A stretch of 52,593 nt of DNA from NCBI GenBank assembly GCA_050186335.1, contig JBFWYO010000022.1:1-52593 (forward strand), written 5' to 3'. The notes under the pieces were generated by a model. That model searched no databases, was not told the origin of the DNA, and saw only the letters and a program-made list of their open reading frames with translations. Positions 10,211 through 19,237 of the stretch are shown one piece after another; position 1 is the stretch's first letter, and every line of letters begins with the position of its first letter. This DNA is from JBFWYO01 sp050186335 (lineage in GTDB: Bacteria; Pseudomonadota; Alphaproteobacteria; Bin65). The position numbers were made by a program, and so were the translations under genes.

Positions 10211-12196
10211 TCATCGCATGGTGTTGGGCAGCCACAGCGCGATGGCCGGCAGGGCAAAAATCAGCAGCAACCGCAGCGTGTCGGCGGCGATGAAGGGAAC
10301 GACGCCGGCAAAAACGCGGCCGAGCGGAATGTCGGGCGCGACGCTTTTGATAACGAACACGTTGAGCCCGACGGGCGGCGTGAGCATGCCTATTTCGATG
10401 ACCATCACGGTCAGGATACCCCACCACACCAGGTCGTAACCGAAGCCGGTGACGATTGGCAGGACCAGCGGCAAGGTCACAAACAGCATGGTGAACGGGT
10501 CCATGAAGCAGCCCAGGAATACGTACAGCAACAGAATGCACAACAGGATGATGGCGGGCGCCATGTTGAGCGTCTGCACCCAGGCAACGATATCGTTGGG
10601 CAGCCGAACGAAACCGATGAAGAAAGTGAACGCCGAAGCGCCGATGGTGACAAGGTACAGCATGCCTGCGCTGGATGCTGTTTCATCGAGCGCGCGCCAG
10701 AAGGCGCCGCCGCGCAATCCGCCGCGCAGCAGCGCGAAAACAAAAGCCGCGCCGGCGCCGACCGCGGCCGCCTCGGTGGCCGTGAAGGCGCCGAGATATA
10801 GGCCGCCGATCACGAGTCCGAACAGGGCGAACACCGTCCAACTGCCAAAGATTGCCCCGAGCAGGGCCTTGCCGCGCACCGATTCGCCGGGGGGAGCCGC
10901 CGAGGGCTTGAGGCGGACCATGACGACGACGACCAACAGATAGAACAGTACGGCGATCGCAGCCGGGAGTATTGCGGCGACGTACATTTTGCCGATCGAA
11001 GTGCTCGCCAACACGGCAAAGATGATCATGATCGACGACGGCGGGATCAACATGCCGAGCGTGCCGCCTGCCGCGACGGAACCGGCGGCAAGTTCGGTCG
11101 AGTAGCCGCGTTGCCGCATTTCCGGGAGCGAAACACGGCCCATCGTCGCGGCATTGGCGACCGACGAACCGGTGACCGCGCCGAAACCGGCGCAAGCGCC
11201 GATCGTGGCCAGCGCGAGCCCGCCGCGGAACCGGCCGAGGACGGCATGGGCGAGCCGATAAATGTCGCCGGAAACGCCGGCCGCCGCCGCAAAACCGCCC
11301 ATCATCACAAACAAGGGAACCGTGGCCAGATCGAGCGACGCCAGCATGTCGGCCGAATTCGTCGCAAGCGTGAACAGCGCCGGGTCAGGCGTGCCGTGAA
11401 TGGCGGTTACCGCGGCAATTCCGATCGTCCCCATGCATACCGCGATAGGAATCTGCAGTACGAACATCGCCAGCATGGTGGCGAACGCGATCGTAGTGAC
11501 AACGCCGGTACTGCGCAATCCAAGCGATTTGACTGCCGGGACCAGTTCGGCAGGAACGAGCAGGGCAGCGGCGCCCAGGATCGCGAGCGCAATTGCGGCC
11601 CACGCCAAAGGCGCGCTCCAGTATTGCGGCAGCACGTCCGCGGCACTTCTGGGTACGTCGGCAACCTGGTCCGCCCGCGTCGCGCGTCTTGCTTGCACCA
11701 GCATTGCGATCACTTGGACGGGAACACACAAGGCCAACACCGTCGCCGCCGCCCACCAGAACGGAGCGATCGGCAATTGCAATGTGACGGTCGCGGCGTC
11801 CCGTTGGGCCAGACCGCCGGCATAAACGAAGAAGCGCCACGCCAGGACCGCAATGAACGCGGTGCTGAGAAGGCCGCCGGCAATCGCCAGCAGGATTTTC
11901 TGACGTCGGGAAAAGACGGCGTCGAGAAAATCCACCGTGAGGTTACGATGCATGGCCAGCACCGCGGGGAAGCAGGCGGCGACGATAACGGCCAATGCAA
12001 GCTCGGCGAACTCGCCAAACCCCCGTATCGGGCGATTGGCCAAACCCCGAAGCAAGACATCTGCGGTGGTAAGCAACGAAACCGCGAGCATGCCGATGAT
12101 CGCAAACAATGCCACGGCGCGAGTCGTGCGGATCGACCAGCGATCCGCGCGTGCCAGCCAGTCCGCCGACGCTCCCGCTTCATCCTTCGTCGGCAT
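10211..12196 (-). CDS. TRAP transporter fused permease (DctQ-DctM), second copy
   Basis: A 661-residue membrane protein with an N-terminal DctQ-like unit (about residues 25-170, including RGFGEFAELALAVIVAACFP) fused to a DctM-like translocator (about 225-655; GACAGFGAVTGSSVANAA, GGTLGMLIPPSSIMI, GMLTPPVGLNVFV). ATG 12196 has a strong GGGAGGA ribosome site. It is paralogous to the 1.7-3.7 kb protein. Its likely partner is the DctP at 14.4-15.4 kb on the same strand; the two are separated by the oppositely oriented VOC-cupin-cupin genes. The cargo is probably the carboxylate processed by those enzymes. Confidence 0.93.
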   Translation of the reverse strand: MPTKDEAGASADWLARADRWSIRTTRAVALFAIIGMLAVSLLTTADVLLRGLANRPIRGFGEFAELALAVIVAACFPAVLAMHRNLTVDFLDAVFSRRQKILLAIAGGLLSTAFIAVLAWRFFVYAGGLAQRDAATVTLQLPIAPFWWAAATVLALCVPVQVIAMLVQARRATRADQVADVPRSAADVLPQYWSAPLAWAAIALAILGAAALLVPAELVPAVKSLGLRSTGVVTTIAFATMLAMFVLQIPIAVCMGTIGIAAVTAIHGTPDPALFTLATNSADMLASLDLATVPLFVMMGGFAAAAGVSGDIYRLAHAVLGRFRGGLALATIGACAGFGAVTGSSVANAATMGRVSLPEMRQRGYSTELAAGSVAAGGTLGMLIPPSSIMIIFAVLASTSIGKMYVAAILPAAIAVLFYLLVVVVMVRLKPSAAPPGESVRGKALLGAIFGSWTVFALFGLVIGGLYLGAFTATEAAAVGAGAAFVFALLRGGLRGGAFWRALDETASSAGMLYLVTIGASAFTFFIGFVRLPNDIVAWVQTLNMAPAIILLCILLLYVFLGCFMDPFTMLFVTLPLVLPIVTGFGYDLVWWGILTVMVIEIGMLTPPVGLNVFVIKSVAPDIPLGRVFAGVVPFIAADTLRLLLIFALPAIALWLPNTMR

Positions 12197-12331
12197 CGAT
12201 CCTCCCGGGCCCTGCGTTGTATGTAAATTGCCCCGCAGTTTGCGCCTATTGCAGAGTAAAGTAGATATGGCACAATCATTCCACCGAAATTGGACTCCTA
12301 ACGACGAGAATTCGAAAAGAGGAGAAATGCG

Positions 12332-12904
12332 ATGAATGTGCAGACCAAGCCGCTATTGCAAACTGCTGCATCGCCCGCGCCGCAAGTCCATGGCTTGCAT
12401 CATTTCGCATACAAATGTCGCGACCCGGAAGAAACGCGGGTCTTCTACGAAGATGTGCTTGGTCTGCCGCTCGTTCATGTCTTCGAGGAGCACGACGTCA
12501 AGACCACGACCGGGGACACCGTGTCGTTCGCGCATTTTTTCTTTCAGATGCGCGATGGTTCCTACATCGCCTTCTTCGATCTCGGCGACGGCCGAAAAAC
12601 CGCGGCCGATCCCGCAACGCCGCTCTTCGTCAATCACCTGGCGCTGCGCGTCGACTCGAATGACGAACTGCTGACGTTCAAGGATAGACTCGAAGCTGCA
12701 GGTCACGAAGTTGTCGGCCCGATGGAGCACGGCGATTTCGCGCGCTCGATCTATTTTTGGGATCCGAACGGAATCCGCATGGAGTTCTCGTTTACGATTC
12801 AGAGCCCGGAACATGCCAAGGCTTCGGCTTTGGATGCACATGCGCAGCTTAAGCGCTGGACGCTCGAAACATCGCCGGCGGTCCGCAAGGCGCGCGGCGC
12901 GTGA
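12332..12904 (+). CDS. VOC-superfamily protein (glyoxalase/extradiol dioxygenase fold)
   Basis: A 190-residue single-unit vicinal-oxygen-chelate protein. Candidate metal ligands are a His in HGLHHFAYKC (about residue 23), a His in FVNHLALRV and a Glu in GIRMEFSF, the usual H/H/E set. Members include extradiol ring-cleavage dioxygenases, glyoxalases and hydrolytic enzymes. ATG 12332 follows AGGAG. It is divergent from the TRAP permease and upstream of two 3-hydroxyanthranilate-dioxygenase-like cupins on the same strand, so a ring-cleavage or downstream hydrolytic step is plausible. The exact reaction is unknown. Confidence 0.88.
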   Translation: MNVQTKPLLQTAASPAPQVHGLHHFAYKCRDPEETRVFYEDVLGLPLVHVFEEHDVKTTTGDTVSFAHFFFQMRDGSYIAFFDLGDGRKTAADPATPLFVNHLALRVDSNDELLTFKDRLEAAGHEVVGPMEHGDFARSIYFWDPNGIRMEFSFTIQSPEHAKASALDAHAQLKRWTLETSPAVRKARGA

Positions 12905-13051
12905 ACCCGCTATCGGGGCAACTGTCCGCCCGGCCGCGGTTTAGCATTGCAGCCGCAGAGACCGAATGTAACTGCACTGCGGCTGGTCTCTCGGATCGAT
13001 GACGGTCTGAGTTTTGCGTCGAGATCGTTGCGCGCTCAGGAGATGAGAAAC

Positions 13052-13741
13052 ATGACGAAGCTCGAAATTGCCCCGCCGCGAGACGATCATCCGCCCCTCA
13101 AAACGAACGTATTCGAGGCGGCGCGCGCGGTGACATGCACACTCGCGCCGCTGTTTCCTTATCTCCACGCGGGCGCGATCGTGCCCACGGTGGCGCTGTT
13201 CTGGGGACGCACGCACGGCGATTACGGTCATTTCGAGCATTTCAACACGGTCGACGAGATCGTCATCGTGTTCGGCGCCGACGGCGCGGTGGGGCGCGCG
13301 CGCACCGGGCTGGTGCGGGTGAATGCCAATACGCATATGGTCGGCAAATTCCTGCCCGATCCGGACAATCCCGAGAATTTCAGCCTGATCTCGATCACCC
13401 AGCGCCAGAGTGACGCGGAGCCGCAGCAAGAAGGCGTGTGGTTCAAGTGCGGGAAATGCCAGGCCGACTTGATGCGTCTGGACTTCGCGTGGGAACCAGT
13501 GATGACCGTCGCGCAGGAACAGGCGTTGGGCGCGGTCGCGCCGCTGGAAACCGTGATGCGCTCCGCCGAAGCGGTCGAGCGCTACAATACGAATCGAACG
13601 TGCCCAAAATGCGGTCATGAGAATCAAGCGTTCCCGCTCGAGCGTTGGGGCTGGGATCGCTACGCCGCCCAGACCGAAGCCGTACGCAAGGCTCAGGCGA
13701 CGCTGATCGCCGCCGTTGCGCCGGCAAACGCCGCGGAGTGA
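13052..13741 (+). CDS. 3-hydroxyanthranilate 3,4-dioxygenase-like cupin with rubredoxin-type site
   Basis: A 229-residue cupin. Candidate catalytic iron ligands are His63 and Glu69 in EHFNTVDEIVIVFG and His95 in NANTHMVGKF; the His-x5-Glu spacing fits the 3-HAO family. At the C-terminus two CxxC pairs (FKCGKC, Cys133/136; CPKCGH, Cys184/187) resemble the accessory Fe(Cys)4 site of bacterial 3-hydroxyanthranilate dioxygenases. ATG 13052 was chosen because AGGAG lies 9 bases upstream; the frame is open further upstream. The next cupin begins 5 bases after the stop. The family inserts O2 into an aminophenol-type ring; the real substrate is unknown, but the context suggests aromatic acid cleavage. 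Confidence 0.8.
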   Translation: MTKLEIAPPRDDHPPLKTNVFEAARAVTCTLAPLFPYLHAGAIVPTVALFWGRTHGDYGHFEHFNTVDEIVIVFGADGAVGRARTGLVRVNANTHMVGKFLPDPDNPENFSLISITQRQSDAEPQQEGVWFKCGKCQADLMRLDFAWEPVMTVAQEQALGAVAPLETVMRSAEAVERYNTNRTCPKCGHENQAFPLERWGWDRYAAQTEAVRKAQATLIAAVAPANAAE

Positions 13742-13746
13742 CGGGC

Positions 13747-14304
13747 ATGGCCGGCAAGCAGATGTTCATGACATTCAAGGAAGCCGACGCCGCCGGCGCC
13801 TATGATGAATACCCGATGCTGCCGGCGCATGTGGATCCTCAACTCCATTTGAGTCGTAACAACTGCATGCAGCCTTTCTACCTCGTGTGCGAAAAGGATT
13901 GCGTGCTGGTGCAGATGTCGGGAAGCGGCCGCGTGCGCTTCGCCGAAGGTGGCGTGCGCTACTTCCGGCTTGCGCCGGGCGATTTTATCTATGTGCCGGC
14001 CGGCATGCCGCACCGTCTTGAGCCCGAGACTGTCTCGGTGCAATACCGCTACAAGGCGCGCGTCGCCGGCCTTGAGGCCGTCGCGTGGTATTGCGAAAAA
14101 TGCGGGCATGCATTGTGGCGCCACACATTTGACGCCACGAAATCTCCCCCGCAACTTGGGTATGCCGAGGCTTGCGCCAATTTCAACGGCAATGTCGCGC
14201 GCCGCACGTGTGGCGCGTGCGGCTCGGTGCATGCCGAGATCGACTTCCCGACCGAGCGCTGGCGGCGCATTGCCGACGAACTCGGCACTGGGAAACCAAG
14301 CTAG
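13747..14304 (+). CDS. Second HAO-like cupin with two CxxC pairs, apparently lacking the canonical His/Glu metal ligands
   Basis: A 185-residue paralogue of the preceding gene, separated by 5 bases. Cupin strands are visible (FYLVCEKDCVLVQMSGSG; APGDFIYVPAGMPHRLE), and two CxxC pairs occur in WYCEKCGHALW (Cys116/119) and RTCGACGSVH (Cys155/158). Where the upstream protein has H-x5-E, this one reads RNNCMQPFYLV, with neither residue; only His89 in the second cupin motif is obvious. It may therefore be a structural or regulatory partner, or bind metal differently. ATG 13747 is preferred because it is just after the upstream stop, which suggests translational coupling. The gene converges on dctP across a 66-base gap. 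Confidence 0.78.
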   Translation: MAGKQMFMTFKEADAAGAYDEYPMLPAHVDPQLHLSRNNCMQPFYLVCEKDCVLVQMSGSGRVRFAEGGVRYFRLAPGDFIYVPAGMPHRLEPETVSVQYRYKARVAGLEAVAWYCEKCGHALWRHTFDATKSPPQLGYAEACANFNGNVARRTCGACGSVHAEIDFPTERWRRIADELGTGKPS

Positions 14305-14370
14305 TCGGCGGCCGGCGGTCGCTTGCCAGCGGCCGGCCTGCCGCAGATGGCCGGCGACGGTCGATCCTGC

Positions 14371-15366
14371 CTATTTCTTATTGTCGGCGGCGGCCAATTC
14401 TTCCTTGAACACTTTCAGAATCTCGGCGCCGTTGGGCGTGGCCGTCAGCCATGCGGCGGTGATCGGCTCGAACTTCTTCTCGAGCGACGCGATCTCGGCC
14501 GGCGGGAACTTGATCACGGTCTGACCCGGCGACGTCATTACCTTCTGCTTGTGCACCGCGGCGTCTTCATCGTTGTATTTGCCAATGGACGCCGAGAGGA
14601 GCAGGCCGGAATTCTTGTCGATAGCCGCCTTGATCTGCGGCGAAAGTTTCTCCCACGTCCGGTTGTTCATGCCCACCAGACCGGCGACGCCGCCGAGCGG
14701 GATGTCGACGTGATACTTGGCTACCTCATCGTGCTTGAACGCCGTGAAGGCGAGCCACGGGCTGAGGCTGCCGTCGATCACGCCCTTGCTGATCCCTTCA
14801 TAGACGCCGGTAATCGCCATTTGCACCCCGGTTGCCTTGAGCGATTCCATCATCTGGGCGTTGACGCGCCCCGCAATGCGGAATTTCTTGCCGGCGAGCG
14901 CTTCGGCATTTGGCATCGGCGCCTTGCTGTGCAATACCGACGGCGGGAGCACAGCCAATCCGAGCGGCTTGACTTCGTCGTACTCGGTTTTGATCAGGCC
15001 TTTTTCATAGATGCGCCAAAGCGCCACTGATCCCTGCATGGAGCTGGTGACCAGGAATGGCAGTTCCACGACGGACGTGCGGGGGAATTTGCCCGGAACC
15101 AGCGGCTGCAGGATCCAGCCGAAATCCGCGACGCCGTTGCGCACGACATCGTACATGGTGCGGGCGTTGCCGAGCGTCTCCCAGTAGAAGTCGATCTTGA
15201 CGGTGCCATTGCTGTCTTTTTCGACCGCGCGGGCCCAAGCCTGCTGCGCGAGATTGATGTTGACGTTGGGCGGCCCCCAGCCGGCGAATTTGAGAGTCAC
15301 CATCTCAGCAACGGCCGGAGTGGCAACCAGCAATGCGAGAACGGACGTAAGGAATATGCGTTTCAA
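14371..15366 (-). CDS. TRAP transporter substrate-binding protein (DctP family)
   Basis: Periplasmic solute receptor of 331 residues. An N-terminal signal peptide (KRIFLTSVLALLVATPAVAE) precedes the mature DctP domain, with recognisable segments GWILQPLVPGKFPRTSV, GKKFRIAGRVNAQMM and GVYEGISKGVIDG. The latter includes the Arg region that normally clamps a substrate carboxylate. TTG 15366 is the likely start because GAGGGAGGGA lies just upstream; the frame also extends to TTG 15384 inside that site. It probably serves the fused DctQM at 10.2-12.2 kb, and possibly also the orphan one at 1.7 kb. It is divergent from the alpha/beta hydrolase. Confidence 0.93.
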   Translation of the reverse strand: MKRIFLTSVLALLVATPAVAEMVTLKFAGWGPPNVNINLAQQAWARAVEKDSNGTVKIDFYWETLGNARTMYDVVRNGVADFGWILQPLVPGKFPRTSVVELPFLVTSSMQGSVALWRIYEKGLIKTEYDEVKPLGLAVLPPSVLHSKAPMPNAEALAGKKFRIAGRVNAQMMESLKATGVQMAITGVYEGISKGVIDGSLSPWLAFTAFKHDEVAKYHVDIPLGGVAGLVGMNNRTWEKLSPQIKAAIDKNSGLLLSASIGKYNDEDAAVHKQKVMTSPGQTVIKFPPAEIASLEKKFEPITAAWLTATPNGAEILKVFKEELAAADNKK

Positions 15367-15603
15367 GCGGTCCCTCCCTCTCAACTATTCGGTTGATCGC
15401 TGTGCCGCGATTTCAGTCGAATATTAGGATTTCGCCCATCGCCGGTAAAGGTCGCATTGCGGGATATCGCGCTGCTGACGAAACCGACATTCGAACGACG
15501 CAACGCGCCGTGGTTACATCGGCGCGTTGAGATTCGCTGCGAAAGATTGGAAGATTTGACGCGATAGCCGGCCGTGCTACCATTTTCTGGCGTGCGTTCG
15601 GAT

Positions 15604-15619
15604 GTCGCAATTTTGCGAC
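15604..15619. promoter_or_regulatory. 16-bp palindrome, candidate operator between dctP and hydrolase
   Basis: GTCGCAATTTTGCGAC has perfect 7-base arms around TT, 37 bases upstream of the hydrolase start in the 290-base divergent region. A second partial copy of the half (TTCCGCAA) follows it. IclR-type operators often look like this, but no IclR gene is in the window. The rest of the gap holds no gene. Confidence 0.45.
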
Positions 15620-15656
15620 GTTCCGCAAGATCGAACGGCAAGACAAGAGAGGTTCC

Positions 15657-16451
15657 GTGCAGCCCACGGGTTTCAAGACCGAGCAGGTCGCCTTATCGGC
15701 CGGCACTGTACGTTACCATAGCGCAGGCACCGGTCAGCCGCTGCTCTATCTTCATTCCGCTGCGGGATTTCGGCTATCCGAGCCGATTGCGCGGCTATGC
15801 AATCGCTTCCGCGTGATCGCGCCGGTGGTACCAGGATTCGACGGCACCGACACGCTGCCGGGGATTCGAACGGTCGCGGCGCTGGCGGACTTGTACGCCC
15901 AATTGATCGACGCCGTCGGCGGCGGAAGCTGCAGCGTGGTGGGGCAATCGCTGGGCGCCTGGATCGGCGCTTGGCTGGCGATCAAGCACCCGCAGAAAGT
16001 CGAACCTCTGATCCTGGCATCGCCTGCCGGTTTCCGCGATCCATCTTTGCCGGCGCTCAGCTTCGATCCGGACGTGATGTTGCGTCAGCTTCATGCCTAT
16101 CCCGAGCGGCGGCCGGCGGAAACAAGACCCGCTGAGCAATTGGCGGGCAATCGTGCGGCACTCAAGCATTACGGCGTCGGCTCGTCGTGGGACGAAGAAC
16201 TGAACCGGCGGCTTGGCGATATCAAATGCCTCACGCTGATCGTTCACGGTACGATGGACGTGCGCGTACCCCTCGATGCAGTGCGCAGGATGCGCCGTGA
16301 AATTCCGCATTCCCATCTCGTATACATTTACGATGCTGCGCATAGCATCGAGTTCGATCAGCCCGCGCGTGTCGGCGTCGTGTATGAGGATTTCCTGCGG
16401 CGCGGCGAAGCGTTCATCGTCAATGCAGGTCCGAAATTGGAGACAGTGTGA
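15657..16451 (+). CDS. Alpha/beta-fold hydrolase
   Basis: A 264-residue alpha/beta hydrolase. The nucleophile elbow is VVGQSLGAW (Ser about residue 101). The acid is probably the Asp in HGTMDVRVP and the catalytic His is in DAAHSIEF. The oxyanion-hole strand is LLYLHSAAGF. The GTG start at 15657 has an AAGAGAGG site upstream. Its TGA overlaps the ATG of the luciferase-like monooxygenase by one base, so the two are translated together. In catabolic operons such hydrolases cleave C-C or ester/amide bonds after ring cleavage. The substrate cannot be read. Confidence 0.9.
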   Translation: MQPTGFKTEQVALSAGTVRYHSAGTGQPLLYLHSAAGFRLSEPIARLCNRFRVIAPVVPGFDGTDTLPGIRTVAALADLYAQLIDAVGGGSCSVVGQSLGAWIGAWLAIKHPQKVEPLILASPAGFRDPSLPALSFDPDVMLRQLHAYPERRPAETRPAEQLAGNRAALKHYGVGSSWDEELNRRLGDIKCLTLIVHGTMDVRVPLDAVRRMRREIPHSHLVYIYDAAHSIEFDQPARVGVVYEDFLRRGEAFIVNAGPKLETV

Positions 16452-17623
16452 TGCGGTTTTCGCACCTTCACCACATGCCCTATACCGGCATCACCGAGGC
16501 CGGGCTCGGTTGGCCCATTTCCAATCGTCGATTTGATGCCGCGACAGCGATGAAATTATTTCGCACCTATATCGACGTGAAAGTGTTCGCCGAGGAGTGC
16601 GGTTTCGACGAAATCGGCAGCAACGAGCACCATATGAGCCCGTTCGGCATGATGCCGAACCCCAACCTGATCGGGGCCGCGATCATCGAACGCACGAGCA
16701 CCGCCGGCATTTTTCAGTGCGGCAATCTTGTTCCGTTGAACAATCCGCTCCGGATCGCGGAAGAATATGCGATGCTCGATGTCATGAGCGGTGGCCGGCT
16801 CATCGCCGGGCTCATGCGGGGCATTCCGCACGAATACGTGGCCTACAATATTCCGCCCGACGAATCTTGGGATCGGATGCGCGAGGCCTGCCAGCTCATT
16901 CTCAAGGCGTGGACCGAACCCGAGCCGTTTGGCTGGGAAGGCGAGTATTATCAATTCCGTGCCGTATCGATCTGGCCGAAGCCGATACAAACGCCGCATC
17001 CGCCGCTCGTCATGTCCGGCGGTAGTCAGAGTTCGGCGCGCTTTGCCGCGGAGTTCAAGGCGGTGATGGGGATCCTGCGCGTCACCGACCTCAGCCAAGC
17101 GAAGGAGTTGATTCGCATTTACACCGAAAAGGCCAGGGAAGACGGCTGGGAGCCCGGGCCGGACCAGTTCATGGTGGGCCTGCCGACCGCGGTTGCGGAA
17201 ACGTTCGAGGAAGCGAAGCGCGTGCTTCATGAGGGCACGCAGTACTTCTTCGATGTGCTTCAAGGCGGGATCAATCGCGCCCAGCAGCTGGTGCTTCAGA
17301 ATACGCGCTTTAACGCCGGCGACCGGAACATTCGGCCGCTCGACAAGGATCAGATGATGAAACTGACGCCGGTCGAACAGCGGATCGAACGTGGGCAGGT
17401 CCTGTGTGGCACGCCGGATATGGTGGTCGACCAAATTCGTCGTCTGTACGCCGAATTGAAGCACGGCCACATGAACCTGATCATGAAGATCGGCAACATG
17501 CCGGATGATTTTGTCCGGCGGGGAATGGCGTTGCTCAAGGACTGGGTTTTCCCGCATGTCAAATCCCTGGGTTCGGAACAGGCGGCAAGAAAGCCGCTGC
17601 GGCCGGGGGATGCGGCCGCTTGA
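16451..17623 (+). CDS. LLM-class flavin-dependent monooxygenase
   Basis: A 390-residue bacterial-luciferase-like protein, FMN-dependent and likely supplied with reduced flavin by a separate reductase. The TIM-barrel N-terminus carries EIGSNEHHMSPFGMMPNP, typical of the family, followed by RIAEEYAMLDVMSGGRL and the GGSQSSARFAAEF phosphate-binding region. ATG 16451 overlaps the hydrolase stop (TGATG); the frame also has a GTG three bases earlier. Members oxidise alkanesulfonates, heterocycles, nitriloacetate or aldehydes. Pairing with a hydrolase and next to ring-cleavage-type genes suggests hydroxylation of a ring or side chain. The actual substrate is unknown. Confidence 0.9.
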   Translation: MRFSHLHHMPYTGITEAGLGWPISNRRFDAATAMKLFRTYIDVKVFAEECGFDEIGSNEHHMSPFGMMPNPNLIGAAIIERTSTAGIFQCGNLVPLNNPLRIAEEYAMLDVMSGGRLIAGLMRGIPHEYVAYNIPPDESWDRMREACQLILKAWTEPEPFGWEGEYYQFRAVSIWPKPIQTPHPPLVMSGGSQSSARFAAEFKAVMGILRVTDLSQAKELIRIYTEKAREDGWEPGPDQFMVGLPTAVAETFEEAKRVLHEGTQYFFDVLQGGINRAQQLVLQNTRFNAGDRNIRPLDKDQMMKLTPVEQRIERGQVLCGTPDMVVDQIRRLYAELKHGHMNLIMKIGNMPDDFVRRGMALLKDWVFPHVKSLGSEQAARKPLRPGDAAA

Positions 17624-17911
17624 GCGCGGCGGCAGAGTACGGGCCGGGGCGCATGGCATTTTCGCGCGGCGGTTAATCGCCTCGGCGAAGCTTTCTCCCG
17701 TTGCGTAGCAGTATTCTTCCGAGGTCGGAAGCGCTGCTCGGAAGACGAAGAGCAATCGGCCGGAGGTGCTGGGAATCTTTCAAGTACCGCAGGGAACGCT
17801 GAATATCAGGTCGTCGCGCTCCCTCAACCTCGCCAATGCGCTTTGCTCATTTGGCCGTATGCCATCGCGGAAACGGCGCGGCGTCGCGCGGGCCATTGCG
17901 CGAAATACTAT

Positions 17912-17927
17912 GTATACACAATAAAAT
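17912..17927 (+). promoter_or_regulatory. Copy A of a shared AT-rich motif (candidate MarR site)
   Basis: GTATACACAATAAAAT lies 50 bases upstream of the thiolase-like GTG start, in the 354-base gap 17624-17977, which otherwise holds no gene. The core TGTATACA is self-complementary. Three related copies stand in front of other genes of this block (19436, 27115, 27180). Confidence 0.6.
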
Positions 17928-17977
17928 ATGGTGCGCTGCATCGACCACCCTTGCGATCCGGCCAAAAAGAACGCAAG

Positions 17978-19237
17978 GTGACCGTCAGAAACAGCGTCTA
18001 CGTCATATCGGAGCCACCCATGGACGGATTTGAAAGCGTGCGGATTCCCTACGGCGCTTACTGGTCCACGCCGTTCTGTCGATGGCAGACCGGCTTTTCC
18101 GACCTCCATAGCGTTCGCTTCGCCGCCGATACGGCGAAAAAGACCCTGGAAAATAAAGGCATTCCGATTTCGGCGATCGATTACGCCGTGCTTGGCACCA
18201 CTGTGCCGCAAGATAAGAGTTTTTGGGGTGCGCCGTGGCTCATGTCGCTGATGGGCTCGGAAGACGTATCCGGCCCGTCCATTGCGCAGGCGTGTGCAAC
18301 CAGCGCACGGTGTCTTTCCGTCGCTGCCTCAGAGATCGAAAATTCGGGCAGCAAGGTAACACTGATCGTTGCTTGTGATCGCACTTCCAATACGCCCGTC
18401 GTGACGTACCCCAATCCGCGCGGCGCCGGCGGGGCGCCCCAAATCGAAAACTGGGTACTCGACAATTACAAGGAGGATCCCTACGCGCGCGTTGCAATGG
18501 TGCAGACCGCGGAAAACTGCGCTCGCGACTGGCAGGTCAGCCTGGAGGAGCAGCACGACGTGGTGTTGCGTCGATACCAGCAATACCTGGATGCCCTGGC
18601 CAACGACAACGCATTCCAGCGCCGCTACATGACGCTGCCGTTCGATGTGCCTGATCCGTCCTTCCGCAAGAGCAGCGGCAAAGCTATCGCGGGCGACGTC
18701 GGCGTATTCGAAACCACGAAGCAGGGGCTCGACAAGCTTAGGCCCGTGATCGAAGGCGGCACCGTCACCTTCGGTGCGCAGACTCATCCCGCGGACGGCA
18801 ATGCCGGCATTATCCTTGCGAACAAGGATCGAGTCGCCGAATTCACGAAACGACCGGAAATCGAAATCCGGATTCTCGGCTTCGGTCAGGCGCGCGAGCG
18901 AAAGGCCTACATGCCGGCCGCGCCGGTGAAGGCGACAAGGAATGCGTTGAAGGCGACCCAATTGACGATGAGCGACATCGACATCGTCAAATCCCATAAC
19001 CCCTTTGCCGTCAATGACGTGGTGTTCTCGCGCGAGATGGGTAGAAAAATCGAAAACATGAACAACTATGGTTGTTCGCTGATCTACGGGCATCCGCAAG
19101 GCGCGACAGGTATGCGCATCTTCGTCGAATTGATCGAGGAACTCGCAATGAGGGGCGGCGGCGTTGGATTGTTTCAGGGCTGCGCGGCCGGCGACACCGG
19201 CATGGCAGTGCTCATCGAAGTTGGGGATAGGACCTGA
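17978..19237 (+). CDS. Thiolase-superfamily protein (SCP-x/ketoacyl-CoA thiolase-like)
   Basis: A 419-residue thiolase-fold protein. The likely nucleophile is in SIAQACATSARCLSVAA (about residue 100), and the C-terminal motifs are YGHPQGATGMRIFVELIEEL and GLFQGCAAGDTGMAVLIEV. The last two keep His and Cys in the places used by thiolases, but the overall sequence is divergent from classic acetoacetyl-CoA thiolases. GTG 17978 was chosen because homologous N-terminal strand sequence (RNSVYVISEPP) starts just after it; the open frame begins at 17843. It precedes the CoA ligase gene by about 400 bases and both carry the same promoter motif. It would release or transfer an acyl-CoA at the end of side-chain or ring beta-oxidation. 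Confidence 0.85.
   Translation: MTVRNSVYVISEPPMDGFESVRIPYGAYWSTPFCRWQTGFSDLHSVRFAADTAKKTLENKGIPISAIDYAVLGTTVPQDKSFWGAPWLMSLMGSEDVSGPSIAQACATSARCLSVAASEIENSGSKVTLIVACDRTSNTPVVTYPNPRGAGGAPQIENWVLDNYKEDPYARVAMVQTAENCARDWQVSLEEQHDVVLRRYQQYLDALANDNAFQRRYMTLPFDVPDPSFRKSSGKAIAGDVGVFETTKQGLDKLRPVIEGGTVTFGAQTHPADGNAGIILANKDRVAEFTKRPEIEIRILGFGQARERKAYMPAAPVKATRNALKATQLTMSDIDIVKSHNPFAVNDVVFSREMGRKIENMNNYGCSLIYGHPQGATGMRIFVELIEELAMRGGGVGLFQGCAAGDTGMAVLIEVGDRT

Noticed and set aside
14310..14338. GC-only inverted repeat (GGCCGGC/GCCGGCC) as a terminator between the second cupin and dctP
   Set aside because: No T-run, and such repeats are common by chance in GGCC-rich spacers.
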